DNA of 10,446 bases from CAZULF01 sp964621215 (GTDB lineage Bacteria; Pseudomonadota; Gammaproteobacteria; UBA1113), in assembly GCA_964621215.1 (NCBI GenBank), contig CAZULF010000075.1:1-10446 (forward strand), given 5' to 3'. The notes below the pieces were generated by a model. The model was not told the origin of the DNA and did not search any database. It was given only the letters and a program-made list of their open reading frames with translations. A program made the translations under genes and the position numbers. Positions 1 to 6,912 of this stretch are shown piece by piece (positions within the stretch are counted from its first letter, which is position 1; the number at the start of each line of letters is the position of its first letter).

Positions 1-928
1 AAAAATGATAACACAATGTATATTCCATCGATAAACATGCACTTAAATCTATCGCTATACCGCGGCGCAAAGCTTCCAATGTGACCTTTAAGCTGCTAGG
101 CGATTTGTTGTGTAATAATTCTATCGTTTGATCCCGCCAAGGTGAGTGATGTTGTTTTAATTTGTTAATGATTTCTTCGACGCTATTCTGGTTAAAACAC
201 TCGAGTAAATCTTCATGATGATAACGTAGCGGTGATGCTTCTATCCGTGCTGAAAATGCTTGCAGAATAATTGCGACAATGTCATTAGCATCATCATGCA
301 GTGGCGTATCTTGAAGTTTCTTTAAAACTTCCGGTAAATGATTACTTGAAATAACCTCATCTATTAAACCTACGTACTTCGCATCAGCCGCATCCATGCG
401 CGCACCGGTTAACCCAAGATAGGTACCAACCTCATCTGTACAACGTGATAAGAAATAAGTTGCTCCAATATCCGGAAAAAAACCGATCCCTGTTTCAGGC
501 ATTGCCATCATGAGTTTTTCTGTTCCAACGCGATGACGACCATGCACTGACAAGCCCATACCGCCACCCATAGTGATGCCATTTAAAAAAGCTATGTACG
601 GTTTCCTATAATTCGCGATGTGGTAATTCAAACGATATTCATCTTGAAAAAATGTCATCGCTTGTGCAATGTCACCTTGCCTACCTAAATCATATAAATG
701 CCGAATATCACCGCCAGCACAAAAAGCTTTATCTCCAGCACCTTGAATGACTACTGCTTTAACATCGTCATTATCTTCCCAGTGATATAATTGTTTGTCG
801 AGCACCATACACATGGCATGCGTTAATGCGTTTAAGGCTTGGGGACGATTGAGCGTAATAACCCCAATGGCACCACCACGACCGTCTAGCTCTTCAAAAA
901 TAAGATCTGGATGAGGTTCTATAATCAT
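1..928 (-). CDS. 3-hydroxyisobutyryl-CoA hydrolase-like protein (crotonase superfamily), 3' end cut by window edge
   Basis: Read on the minus strand from ATG at 928-926, the frame stays open for 309 codons to the window edge, so roughly 40-60 C-terminal residues are missing if it has the usual family length of about 350-370. The crotonase fold is clear: CAGGD at residues 70-74 and GGGMGLS at 121-127 form the oxyanion hole. MPETGIGFFPDIG at 143-155 is the signature of 3-hydroxyisobutyryl-CoA hydrolases; E145 and D153 have the 8-residue spacing of the catalytic Glu/Asp pair in human HIBCH. The family hydrolyses 3-hydroxyisobutyryl-CoA in valine catabolism, in the cytosol. Many bacterial members are annotated only as enoyl-CoA hydratase/isomerase, so the exact substrate is inferred. 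AGGA at 943-940 lies 11 nt upstream of the start. The gene is divergent from aroE and no other valine-pathway gene is visible. Confidence 0.85.
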   Translation of the reverse strand, partial: MIIEPHPDLIFEELDGRGGAIGVITLNRPQALNALTHAMCMVLDKQLYHWEDNDDVKAVVIQGAGDKAFCAGGDIRHLYDLGRQGDIAQAMTFFQDEYRLNYHIANYRKPYIAFLNGITMGGGMGLSVHGRHRVGTEKLMMAMPETGIGFFPDIGATYFLSRCTDEVGTYLGLTGARMDAADAKYVGLIDEVISSNHLPEVLKKLQDTPLHDDANDIVAIILQAFSARIEASPLRYHHEDLLECFNQNSVEEIINKLKQHHSPWRDQTIELLHNKSPSSLKVTLEALRRGIAIDLSACLSMEYTLCYHF

Positions 929-962
929 TACCAACGAAGTCCTAAACAAAAAGTAAGCTACC

Positions 963-991
963 ATCATAACATGCCATATTCATAACCTAAA
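963..991 (-). promoter_or_regulatory. candidate extended -10 promoter for the HIBCH-like gene
   Basis: On the minus strand, TG-T-TATGAT (971-963) forms an extended -10 box with 5 of 6 matches to TATAAT. A weak -35, TTTAGG (991-986), sits at the ideal 17-nt spacing. Transcription would start near 956, giving a leader of about 28 nt containing the AGGA ribosome binding site. Found by eye; A+T-rich spacers often contain such matches. Confidence 0.35.
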
Positions 992-1013
992 GTTATAGAC
1001 AGAAAAAACACAC

Positions 1014-1046
1014 TCACCTATACTGTCGTTATTATAATATAGGTGA
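1014..1046 (+). promoter_or_regulatory. inverted repeat enclosing the aroE ribosome binding site
   Basis: TCACCTATA (1014-1022) and TATAGGTGA (1038-1046) are perfect 9-bp inverted arms separated by 15 nt. The right arm contains AGGTGA (1041-1046), the Shine-Dalgarno sequence 6 nt before the aroE ATG. An RNA starting upstream of 1014 could therefore fold so that the ribosome binding site is paired. A TATAAT hexamer (1033-1038) straddles the loop and the edge of the right arm, so the dyad could instead be a protein-binding site over a -10 box. Which reading is right depends on the transcription start. Confidence 0.45.
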
Positions 1047-1052
1047 TTCTTT

Positions 1053-1871
1053 ATGGCCGACAAATATGCAGTGGTAGGTAATCCGATAGCACACAGTAAA
1101 TCACCGATTATTCATATGTTATTCGCTAAGCAAACGAATCAAGATATATCTTATCAAGCTATCTTGGTAGAACCTGCAGATTTTGCCGCGCAAATGCAAC
1201 AACTGATCCATGATGGGTACAAAGGATTTAATATTACATTACCATTTAAAGAAAATGCTTATCATTTGGCGAACGATTTAAGTGAGCGCGCCAAACTAGC
1301 GGGAGCGGTAAATACGTTAATGGTTCAATCTGATGACCGGTGGTTGGGTGATAATACTGATGGCATTGGCTTGCTGCGCGATTTACAGCAAAATTTACAC
1401 ATTGCATTAAAACAACAACGTATTCTAGTGCTAGGCGCTGGCGGCGCTGCGCGGGGTATAATTCCTGTTTTATTAACGGCACAACCAGACTGTTTAGTCA
1501 TCGCCAACCGCACCGCGGAACGTGCTCAGTCGTTAGCAAAATCTTTTGCTCAACTTGGCAATGTGAAAGCGTGCACTTTGAGTGAAATTCTGAATGAAGC
1601 CTTTGATTTAGTCATTAACGCCACATCCAGCAATTTGCTAGGTGGCGTTGCTGAGTTACCTAACGTACAATTTACTGCAAAGGGCGGCTGTTATGATCTA
1701 TCCTATGGCCTTCACGATAATCCGTTTTTAACTTGGGGACAAAAACAGGGCGCACAATGGACCCGAGATGGCTTAGGAATGCTGGTAGAACAAGCGGCTG
1801 AATCATTTTTTATTTGGCGCGGCGTGAGACCTGAGACCTCAGCGGTTATTGACTATTGTAGAAAAATATAA
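1053..1871 (+). CDS. aroE: shikimate dehydrogenase (NADP+) AroE
   Basis: This 272-residue protein has the usual AroE length. It catalyses NADPH-dependent reduction of 3-dehydroshikimate to shikimate, the fourth step of the chorismate pathway to aromatic amino acids, in the cytosol. Key features are visible: the shikimate-binding SKSP at 15-18 in the N-terminal GNPIAHSKSP motif, ITLPFK at 61-66 with catalytic K66, N87, and GDNTDG at 99-104 with the catalytic-pair aspartate D103. The Rossmann glycine-rich loop GAGGAARG lies at 128-135, and NRT at 152-154 marks NADP preference. A C-terminal GLGMLVEQAAESF segment follows. These residues suggest an active biosynthetic enzyme rather than a YdiB or quinate paralogue. 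The ATG at 1053 follows AGGTGA at 6 nt. prlC starts 9 bp downstream, implying co-transcription. Confidence 0.96.
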   Translation: MADKYAVVGNPIAHSKSPIIHMLFAKQTNQDISYQAILVEPADFAAQMQQLIHDGYKGFNITLPFKENAYHLANDLSERAKLAGAVNTLMVQSDDRWLGDNTDGIGLLRDLQQNLHIALKQQRILVLGAGGAARGIIPVLLTAQPDCLVIANRTAERAQSLAKSFAQLGNVKACTLSEILNEAFDLVINATSSNLLGGVAELPNVQFTAKGGCYDLSYGLHDNPFLTWGQKQGAQWTRDGLGMLVEQAAESFFIWRGVRPETSAVIDYCRKI

Positions 1872-1880
1872 GGACAAGAA

Positions 1881-3884
1881 ATGCAAAATTTACCTAAATT
1901 TCATGAGTTCGATGTAGCAATCTTCAAGCAAGAGTTAGAAAACTTATTAACGAAAAATAAAAACACTATAAACACTCTGCTAAATCAAACTACTTTCAAT
2001 TGGGACAATTTGATTCATCCTATTGAAGAAATGGATAATGACTTACATCGTCGTTGGTCTTTATTGACACATTTACATAATGTGGTTGATAACGAAGTAA
2101 TCCGTGAAACCTATAACGCCTGTTTACCTATTCTATCAGAATACCATTCTGAACTAGGTCAAAATGAAGCGTTATATCAAGCATTCAAACGCATTGCAGA
2201 TAGCTCTGATTATGCTGAGTTCTCACAAACGCGCCGCCAAATTATCGATCATGCTATGCGTGATTTTAAGTTATCGGGCATTGGGTTAAATGATACGGAC
2301 AAAACGACTTATCGTGAATTACAAAAAAAGCTTGCAAATTTAACGTCTCGTTTTGAAGAAAACGTGTTGGATGCAACCAATCAATGGACTAAACATATCA
2401 CTGATAAAACTCTGTTAGCGGGGATGCCAGAGCATGCATTGCAAACAGCGGAGCAATTAGCTAAAGAGAAGGGTTTGTCTGGTTGGATTTTAACATTGGA
2501 ATTTCCTTGTTATTATGCGGTAATTACTTATGCCGACCATGCTGAGTTACGGCAGGAAATTTACAAGGCCTACTATACTCGCGCATCTGAATTAGGCCAA
2601 GATCCAGAAAAACACAATAACTCTCAAATAATGCTAGATATCGTAGATACACGCGATAAACTAGCAAAACTCTTGGGGTTTAACAATTATGCGGAACTTT
2701 CTCTTGCAACCAAGATGCTAAAAAAACCCGAACAAGTCTTAACATTTTTAAATGAATTAGCTGAGCTAGCTTACCCTGCTGCTAAAAAAGAATTTAATGA
2801 GCTCGCTCAATTTGCTCAAACATCGCTAAATGCATGGGATATTGCTTATTACAGTGAAAAATGGCAAAAACAATTGTTTGATTTTACCAGCGAAGAATTA
2901 CGACCTTATTTTCCTGAGCCTCGTGTTTTACATGGCATGTTTGATTTAGTTTCTACATTGTATGGTATCTCAATCAAACAAATTGATAATGTAGAAACAT
3001 GGCACCCTGATGTCAAATGCTTTGCGATTTATGATAAAGAACAACAAATAAAAGCATATTTTTATATTGATTTATACGCACGACCCAATAAGCGCGGCGG
3101 CGCATGGATGGATGATTACTGCGGTCGTTACCGTTTGCTTTCGGGCAAATTGCAATTGCCTATCGCATTTTTAACCTGTAATTTCACACCACCACAACCG
3201 AATCAACCCGCGTTATTTACCCACGATGAAGTATTAACACTGTTTCATGAATTCGGCCATGGCTTGCACCATATGCTCACACAAATAGAAGAGCTTAGTG
3301 TTTCTGGTATTAATGGCGTAGAGTGGGATGCCGTAGAATTACCGAGCCAATTTATGGAAAACTTTTGTTGGGACAAATCTGTCATTAAGCGCATCTCTGC
3401 CCATTACCAAACAGGAGAATCATTACCTGATACATTGTTTGAGAAACTTCTTGCTTCTAAAAATTTTCAAGCAGCCATGCAATTGGTACGTCAGTTAGAG
3501 TTTGCCCTATTTGATTTTCATATTCATGCCGAGTACACATCAGGTGTCGATAACAGTTTTATTCAGAAAAAACTAGATGATGTCAGAAAGCTGTTAGCCG
3601 TGGTACCCATCGCACCTTATAATCGCTTTCAACATGGTTTTTCACATATTTTTGCCGGTGGTTATGCTGCAGGTTATTACAGTTATAAATGGGCTGAAGT
3701 ATTATCCTGCGATGTCTTCGCCAAATTTGCTGAAAATGGCGTGGTCAATGCGAAGATAGGACAAGAGTTTTTACATTGCATCTTAGAACGCGGCGGCAGT
3801 GAGGATGCCATGAATTTATTCAAATGCTTTCGTGGCCGTGAGCCAGAGGTTGATGCATTATTAAAAAACTGTGGGCTCATGTAG
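1881..3884 (+). CDS. prlC: oligopeptidase A (M3 family zinc metallopeptidase)
   Basis: This 667-residue protein is close to the roughly 680-residue E. coli PrlC and matches the thimet oligopeptidase (M3A) family. Such enzymes degrade short cytosolic peptides, including cleaved signal peptides. The zinc site is intact: HEFGH at 456-460 gives ligands H456 and H460 and catalytic E457, and E486 in VELPSQ is the expected third ligand. HGFSHIF (585-591) and the tyrosine-rich YAAGYYSYKW (595-604) form the conserved substrate-binding region. No signal peptide is apparent. AAGGA (1870-1874) overlaps the aroE stop and lies 6 nt before the ATG, so the genes are probably translated from one message. The protein ends GREPEVDALLKNCGLM, near the natural family C-terminus. 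Its TAG stop lies within the GTAG head of the adjoining repeat element. Confidence 0.96.
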   Translation: MQNLPKFHEFDVAIFKQELENLLTKNKNTINTLLNQTTFNWDNLIHPIEEMDNDLHRRWSLLTHLHNVVDNEVIRETYNACLPILSEYHSELGQNEALYQAFKRIADSSDYAEFSQTRRQIIDHAMRDFKLSGIGLNDTDKTTYRELQKKLANLTSRFEENVLDATNQWTKHITDKTLLAGMPEHALQTAEQLAKEKGLSGWILTLEFPCYYAVITYADHAELRQEIYKAYYTRASELGQDPEKHNNSQIMLDIVDTRDKLAKLLGFNNYAELSLATKMLKKPEQVLTFLNELAELAYPAAKKEFNELAQFAQTSLNAWDIAYYSEKWQKQLFDFTSEELRPYFPEPRVLHGMFDLVSTLYGISIKQIDNVETWHPDVKCFAIYDKEQQIKAYFYIDLYARPNKRGGAWMDDYCGRYRLLSGKLQLPIAFLTCNFTPPQPNQPALFTHDEVLTLFHEFGHGLHHMLTQIEELSVSGINGVEWDAVELPSQFMENFCWDKSVIKRISAHYQTGESLPDTLFEKLLASKNFQAAMQLVRQLEFALFDFHIHAEYTSGVDNSFIQKKLDDVRKLLAVVPIAPYNRFQHGFSHIFAGGYAAGYYSYKWAEVLSCDVFAKFAENGVVNAKIGQEFLHCILERGGSEDAMNLFKCFRGREPEVDALLKNCGLM

Positions 3885-3918
3885 CCTGGATGCAGCGCAG
3901 CGGAATCCGGGATGACTG

Positions 3919-4031
3919 TGACCTTGGGGCATGAACGATCTTCGTGAAAACGCTGTAAATACGTCCCTGTACGCTCAGGTTCGGCATCTCTGCCTCACAT
4001 GCTTCACGAAGACATTCATGCCCCAAGGTCA
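3919..4031. repeat. inner long hairpin of the repeat element with a 54-nt loop
   Basis: Nested inside the 230-bp element, TGACCTTGGGGCATGAA (3919-3935) is perfectly complementary to 4015-4031. After a small internal bulge, TCTTCGTGAA (3939-3948) pairs with TTCACGAAGA (4003-4012). Together they give about 27 bp of stem closing a 54-nt loop (3949-4002). A transcript from either strand would fold strongly. A 62-codon reading frame crosses this region but is not considered a gene. Confidence 0.7.
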
Positions 4032-4034
4032 GGC

Positions 4035-4067
4035 CGTCGTCCCGCGGCTTGTCCGCGGGATCCAGAA
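4035..4067. repeat. 33-bp dispersed palindromic repeat, copy 1
   Basis: This segment is identical over 33 bp to 8238-8270. Its core is a hairpin, CCCGCGG-CTTGT-CCGCGGG (4041-4059), followed by ATCCAG. It lies only on the right side of the 230-bp element, between the inner and outer inverted arms, which makes that element asymmetric: 6 bp separate the arms on the left and 47 bp on the right. This suggests a later insertion or modular assembly. Confidence 0.8.
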
Positions 4068-4106
4068 TACATCATACTTCCCGGATTCCGCTGCGCTGCA
4101 TCCAGG

Positions 4107-5516
4107 CTACCTTGGTTGAGTGAAGCTTCGCTTCGAATAAAAATACAATCCCACTGCCGGCAATAAAAACAGTAATAAGCCTATAGCAAATACTTTTTGA
4201 TAATGCCAGAAGCCACCGACATCAATACTGCTGGGTGGTAAAAAGCCTACGGTAATGGCAATGCCACAGCCAATCAAACCAAAAACGCCAATGATAAAAG
4301 TTCCCCATTTTCCACCAGGGATAACAAAACCGTCACCACCAATATCAGCTTTCCATTTCAATCGCATACCAGCCAAGATCATCAACACATACATGAAAAG
4401 ATAAAGCTGTGTGCTTAAATCCGTTAATAACCAATATGATCCGTTGACACTCGGCATGAATAAAAACGCGAAGCAAATTAGCGTAACTAAAACGCCTTGT
4501 AATAATAAAAGATTTTGGGCGGCACCGTGTTTGTTTTCTCGCAATAAGCAAGCGGGTAAAAAGCCTTCCTGACCTGATTGCAACAAGCCTTTGGCGGGGG
4601 AAATAATCCAACTTACCATGCCACCCACACTGCCAAATAAAACCATCACCACTAACACCGGCAGCAAAAATCGTGCGTGATATACCTCTAAAAAATTATC
4701 AAACGCTTGCATAACGCCAGAGACTAAATTGATTTTTGCTTCCGGTAAAATAATGGCAATAGTTAATGAACCAAACACCATGGTAATTAAAACGAAAATA
4801 ACCGACATCAATAACGCTTTAGGAAAGGTTTTTCCGGGATTCCTCAAATGTGTCACATGCACTGAAGCTAACTCAATTCCTAAAAACGAGGCAATAATCG
4901 CTGTTAATGATGACCAACTTCCGCCTTCATGGAAAGATGGCAACATCGCCGACCAATGCAAATCGATTTGACGCGGATGTCCGCTTAGCAACCAAATCAC
5001 TCCACATAAAAGTACAAGTGACATGGGAATAATCATGCCGGTGATAGCACAAAAACTAGCGAAACGGGCAGTGACATGCAAACCCCGCAAACTAATCAGC
5101 GTCAAACTCCAAAATACCACTAAAATAATACTGACCAAATACAGCTTGTTATTCGCTAATTCCGGCTCAATAAAATAAATCGCGGTACCGGCAATAAACG
5201 ACAGAATAGTTGGATACCACACCATGGTATTAATCCACTGCAACCAAATAGCAAAAAAACCGCACGGTTTACCAAACGCCGCCGCCGTCCATCGATAAAC
5301 ACCACCCCCATGCTTACTACCGGCTAATTCTGCTGAAATAAACGCATTCGGCAATAAAAACGTCACGGCAGCCAAGATGAAATAAAATATTAATTGGCTA
5401 CCAAAAAGGGCGGTTGCCGGTAAATTTCGGATGCTATCGATCGCTCCAGTAATTAACATAACTAGAGCAAATAAACTTAAATAGTGTATAGGTGTCTTTT
5501 GCATAATGATTTTCAT
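4107..5516 (-). CDS. APC-superfamily amino-acid permease, GadC-like (glutamate/GABA antiporter family)
   Basis: This 469-residue, very hydrophobic protein has about 12 predicted membrane segments and acts in the inner membrane. GAIDSIRNLP (24-33) in the first segment and SAELAGSKHGGGVYRW (61-76) resemble the GadC/glutamate:GABA antiporter family of the APC superfamily, which exchanges amino acids or moves them with protons. The substrate cannot be read from sequence, and no glutamate decarboxylase gene is nearby. It ends at YSKRSFTQPR just after the last membrane segment, so the C-terminal plug that closes E. coli GadC at neutral pH appears absent. The start is uncertain: neither ATG at 5516 nor the in-frame ATG at 5504 has a clear Shine-Dalgarno. 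Its TAG stop (4109-4107) is formed by the GTAG end of the repeat element. It is convergent with prlC and divergent from the ATPase gene. Confidence 0.85.
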   Translation of the reverse strand: MKIIMQKTPIHYLSLFALVMLITGAIDSIRNLPATALFGSQLIFYFILAAVTFLLPNAFISAELAGSKHGGGVYRWTAAAFGKPCGFFAIWLQWINTMVWYPTILSFIAGTAIYFIEPELANNKLYLVSIILVVFWSLTLISLRGLHVTARFASFCAITGMIIPMSLVLLCGVIWLLSGHPRQIDLHWSAMLPSFHEGGSWSSLTAIIASFLGIELASVHVTHLRNPGKTFPKALLMSVIFVLITMVFGSLTIAIILPEAKINLVSGVMQAFDNFLEVYHARFLLPVLVVMVLFGSVGGMVSWIISPAKGLLQSGQEGFLPACLLRENKHGAAQNLLLLQGVLVTLICFAFLFMPSVNGSYWLLTDLSTQLYLFMYVLMILAGMRLKWKADIGGDGFVIPGGKWGTFIIGVFGLIGCGIAITVGFLPPSSIDVGGFWHYQKVFAIGLLLFLLPAVGLYFYSKRSFTQPR

Positions 5517-5582
5517 AAAATGTGAATGAATTTAGAGGCTGGATGAGCTTACCATATCCCTATACTATAAGAAAATTTTAAT

Positions 5583-5604
5583 CTGTATTATTGCATTAAT
5601 TCAG
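5583..5604. promoter_or_regulatory. operator-like palindrome O1 (imperfect)
   Basis: The half-sites CTGTATTATT and ATTAATTCAG flank a central GC. Each differs by one base from the perfect arm seen in O2. O1 lies 34 bp upstream of O2, centre to centre, and both are preceded by TAAT. It covers the place where the -35 of the candidate ATPase promoter would be. The cognate regulator is unknown. Confidence 0.55.
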
Positions 5605-5607
5605 ATT

Positions 5608-5616
5608 TGTGATAAT
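5608..5616 (+). promoter_or_regulatory. candidate extended -10 promoter for the ATPase gene
   Basis: TG-T-GATAAT has an extended -10 TG and 5 of 6 matches to TATAAT, with no good -35. It lies exactly between O1 and O2, so transcription would start inside O2 near 5623 and a bound repressor would block it. Another weak -10-like TATACT occurs at 5561-5566. Confidence 0.35.
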
Positions 5617-5638
5617 CTGTATTAATACATTAATACAG
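5617..5638. promoter_or_regulatory. operator-like palindrome O2 (perfect)
   Basis: CTGTATTAAT and ATTAATACAG are perfect 10-bp inverted arms around a central AC. The last two bases of the right arm begin the AGGA ribosome binding site (5637-5640) of the ATPase gene, so occupancy would cover the predicted start region and the ribosome binding site. Position, symmetry and pairing with O1 suggest a dimeric repressor site. Confidence 0.6.
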
Positions 5639-5646
5639 GATTGTTT

Positions 5647-6912
5647 ATGCTAGAGATCTTGAAAACCCTTTTGAGTGAATTCAAAGCCAATTTTGAGGCA
5701 TCCAGTGGTGCATTATTACGCCAATATGAATTCTCTTCTATGCAAAATAAGATTAAAGTCGCTATAGGTATGCGTCGAGTTGGGAAAACCTATTTCCTAT
5801 TCGAAACTATACGTAAATTGATGGCAGAAAAAGCTATACCCTGGAGCCGTATCCTGTATATAAACTTTGAAGATGATCGACTACTACCTTGCTCAAAAAC
5901 GAAGCTACGAGAAATACTCGAAGATTTTTATACTTTATATCCAGAAAATCACGATGTTGTCTGTCACTTATTTTTAGATGAAATTCAACATGTTGAAGAC
6001 TGGCCAACCGTAATTCGACGTTTTTTTGATACAAAAAAAGTAGAAATTTATTTGTCCGGCTCTTCTTCCAAGTTACTCAGTAAAGAAATCGCATCCTCCT
6101 TACGCGGTCGCTCTATTGCCACAGAAATTTGGCCATTTGATTTTAATGAGTTTTTATTAAGTCATAATATAGAACTGGAGAAAACGCTATTTGGACGCAA
6201 ATCACATGACATTTTATATGATTCATTAAAACATTACTTAGTAAGCGGTGGCTTTCCTGAAACTCTCTCTGCCTCAGTTGAGGATCGGAGAAAAATACTA
6301 CAAGAGTATGTCGACGTTGTCGTTATGCGAGATATCATCGATCGTTATAAGATTACTAATCTTTCTCTGGTCAAATATTTAATTAATACGTTGTTAAAAA
6401 ATATAGGCTCTGGTTTTTCCATTAATAAGTTTGCCAATGATGTTAAGAGTCAAGGATTATCCGGAGCTAAAAACACCATTTATGATTATTTGAATTACAT
6501 TGAAGATGCTTATTTGATTTTCGCAGTCCCCTTATTTAGCGAATCCCTTCGCAAGACACATTCAAATCTTAAAAAAATATATGCGATTGATCCCGGTTTA
6601 GTGCAAGCATATTCATTCAGCTTGAATGACAATTTTGGCCATTTATTTGAAAACATCGTCTATTTGGATTTACGCCGCAAAGGTCATAAAGTTCATTATT
6701 ATCTGACTAAAGAACGCTACGAAATAGATTTTTTAACCGAAGATCCTTTAGGAAAAATACACTTATACCAAGTTGTATGGGATACGTCCGATGAAAAAAC
6801 CTTAGCACGTGAAATGCGCGCACTCGACGCAGCGAAGGCTGAGCTAAACGTTTCAGGCGAGTTAATTACACCTGAAAGCTATATTAAACAAGCGTGGGAA
6901 TCTCTAAAGTAG
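5647..6912 (+). CDS. AAA_14 / DUF4143 family ATPase with nuclease-like C-terminus
   Basis: The N-terminal half is an AAA+-type ATPase: Walker A GMRRVGKT (41-48), Walker B FLDEIQ (109-114), LSGSSS (136-141), and an arginine-containing RGR (153-155). The C-terminal half matches DUF4143. A winged-helix-like segment at about 254-292 (SINKFANDVKSQG through NYIEDAYLIF) is followed by a restriction-endonuclease-like core: E335 in FGHLFENIV, D361 in YEIDFL and Q375 in YQVVW, resembling a degenerate PD-(D/E)xK site. The family is widespread and horizontally mobile, and its cellular role is not established. ATG at 5647 gives 421 residues and has AGGA 6 nt upstream; an in-frame TTG at 5641 abuts AGGA and is unlikely. 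It stands alone with its own operator region. Its end overlaps the convergent MFS gene by 9 bp. Family assignment is firm; function is not. Confidence 0.9.
   Translation: MLEILKTLLSEFKANFEASSGALLRQYEFSSMQNKIKVAIGMRRVGKTYFLFETIRKLMAEKAIPWSRILYINFEDDRLLPCSKTKLREILEDFYTLYPENHDVVCHLFLDEIQHVEDWPTVIRRFFDTKKVEIYLSGSSSKLLSKEIASSLRGRSIATEIWPFDFNEFLLSHNIELEKTLFGRKSHDILYDSLKHYLVSGGFPETLSASVEDRRKILQEYVDVVVMRDIIDRYKITNLSLVKYLINTLLKNIGSGFSINKFANDVKSQGLSGAKNTIYDYLNYIEDAYLIFAVPLFSESLRKTHSNLKKIYAIDPGLVQAYSFSLNDNFGHLFENIVYLDLRRKGHKVHYYLTKERYEIDFLTEDPLGKIHLYQVVWDTSDEKTLAREMRALDAAKAELNVSGELITPESYIKQAWESLK

Larger units (their letters stand above)
3881..4110. repeat. 230-bp REP/BIME-like element with perfect 32-bp inverted ends beginning GTAG
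   Basis: The segments 3881-3912 and 4079-4110 are perfect 32-bp inverted repeats, both reading inward from GTAGCCTGGATGC. Each arm also folds on itself: CCTGGAT (3885-3891) pairs with ATCCGGG (3905-3911), with one T-G wobble and a 13-nt loop. A GTAG tetranucleotide before an imperfect hairpin is the signature of REP sequences mobilised by REP-associated tyrosine transposases (RAYTs), and an inverted pair matches a BIME. The classification is inference: no RAYT gene is in the window and no target-site duplication is visible. The interior holds a second inverted repeat and a copy of the 33-bp palindrome also found near 8238. The element lies between two convergent genes and ends both of them. 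Confidence 0.75.

Noticed and set aside
1033..1038. TATAAT as a simple -10 box for aroE
   Set aside because: No -35 is found at suitable spacing, and a start about 7 nt downstream would remove the Shine-Dalgarno at 1041-1046 from the message. It is kept only as an alternative reading of the dyad.
3931..4119. 62-codon open frame inside the 230-bp repeat
   Set aside because: It lies almost wholly in inverted-repeat sequence, has no ribosome binding site, and its translation has no recognisable protein character.
5583..5638. Two similar repeats as a minimal CRISPR-like array
   Set aside because: There are only two copies, both dyad-symmetric, with a 12-bp spacer and no cas genes. They fit operators better.
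5641..5646. TTG at 5641 as the start of the ATPase gene
   Set aside because: It directly abuts the AGGA ribosome binding site, leaving no spacer. ATG at 5647 has a normal 6-nt spacing.
5647..6912. The DUF4143 ATPase as part of an antiphage defence system
   Set aside because: It has no partner effector, restriction or toxin-antitoxin gene next to it. Domain content alone does not support a defence role.
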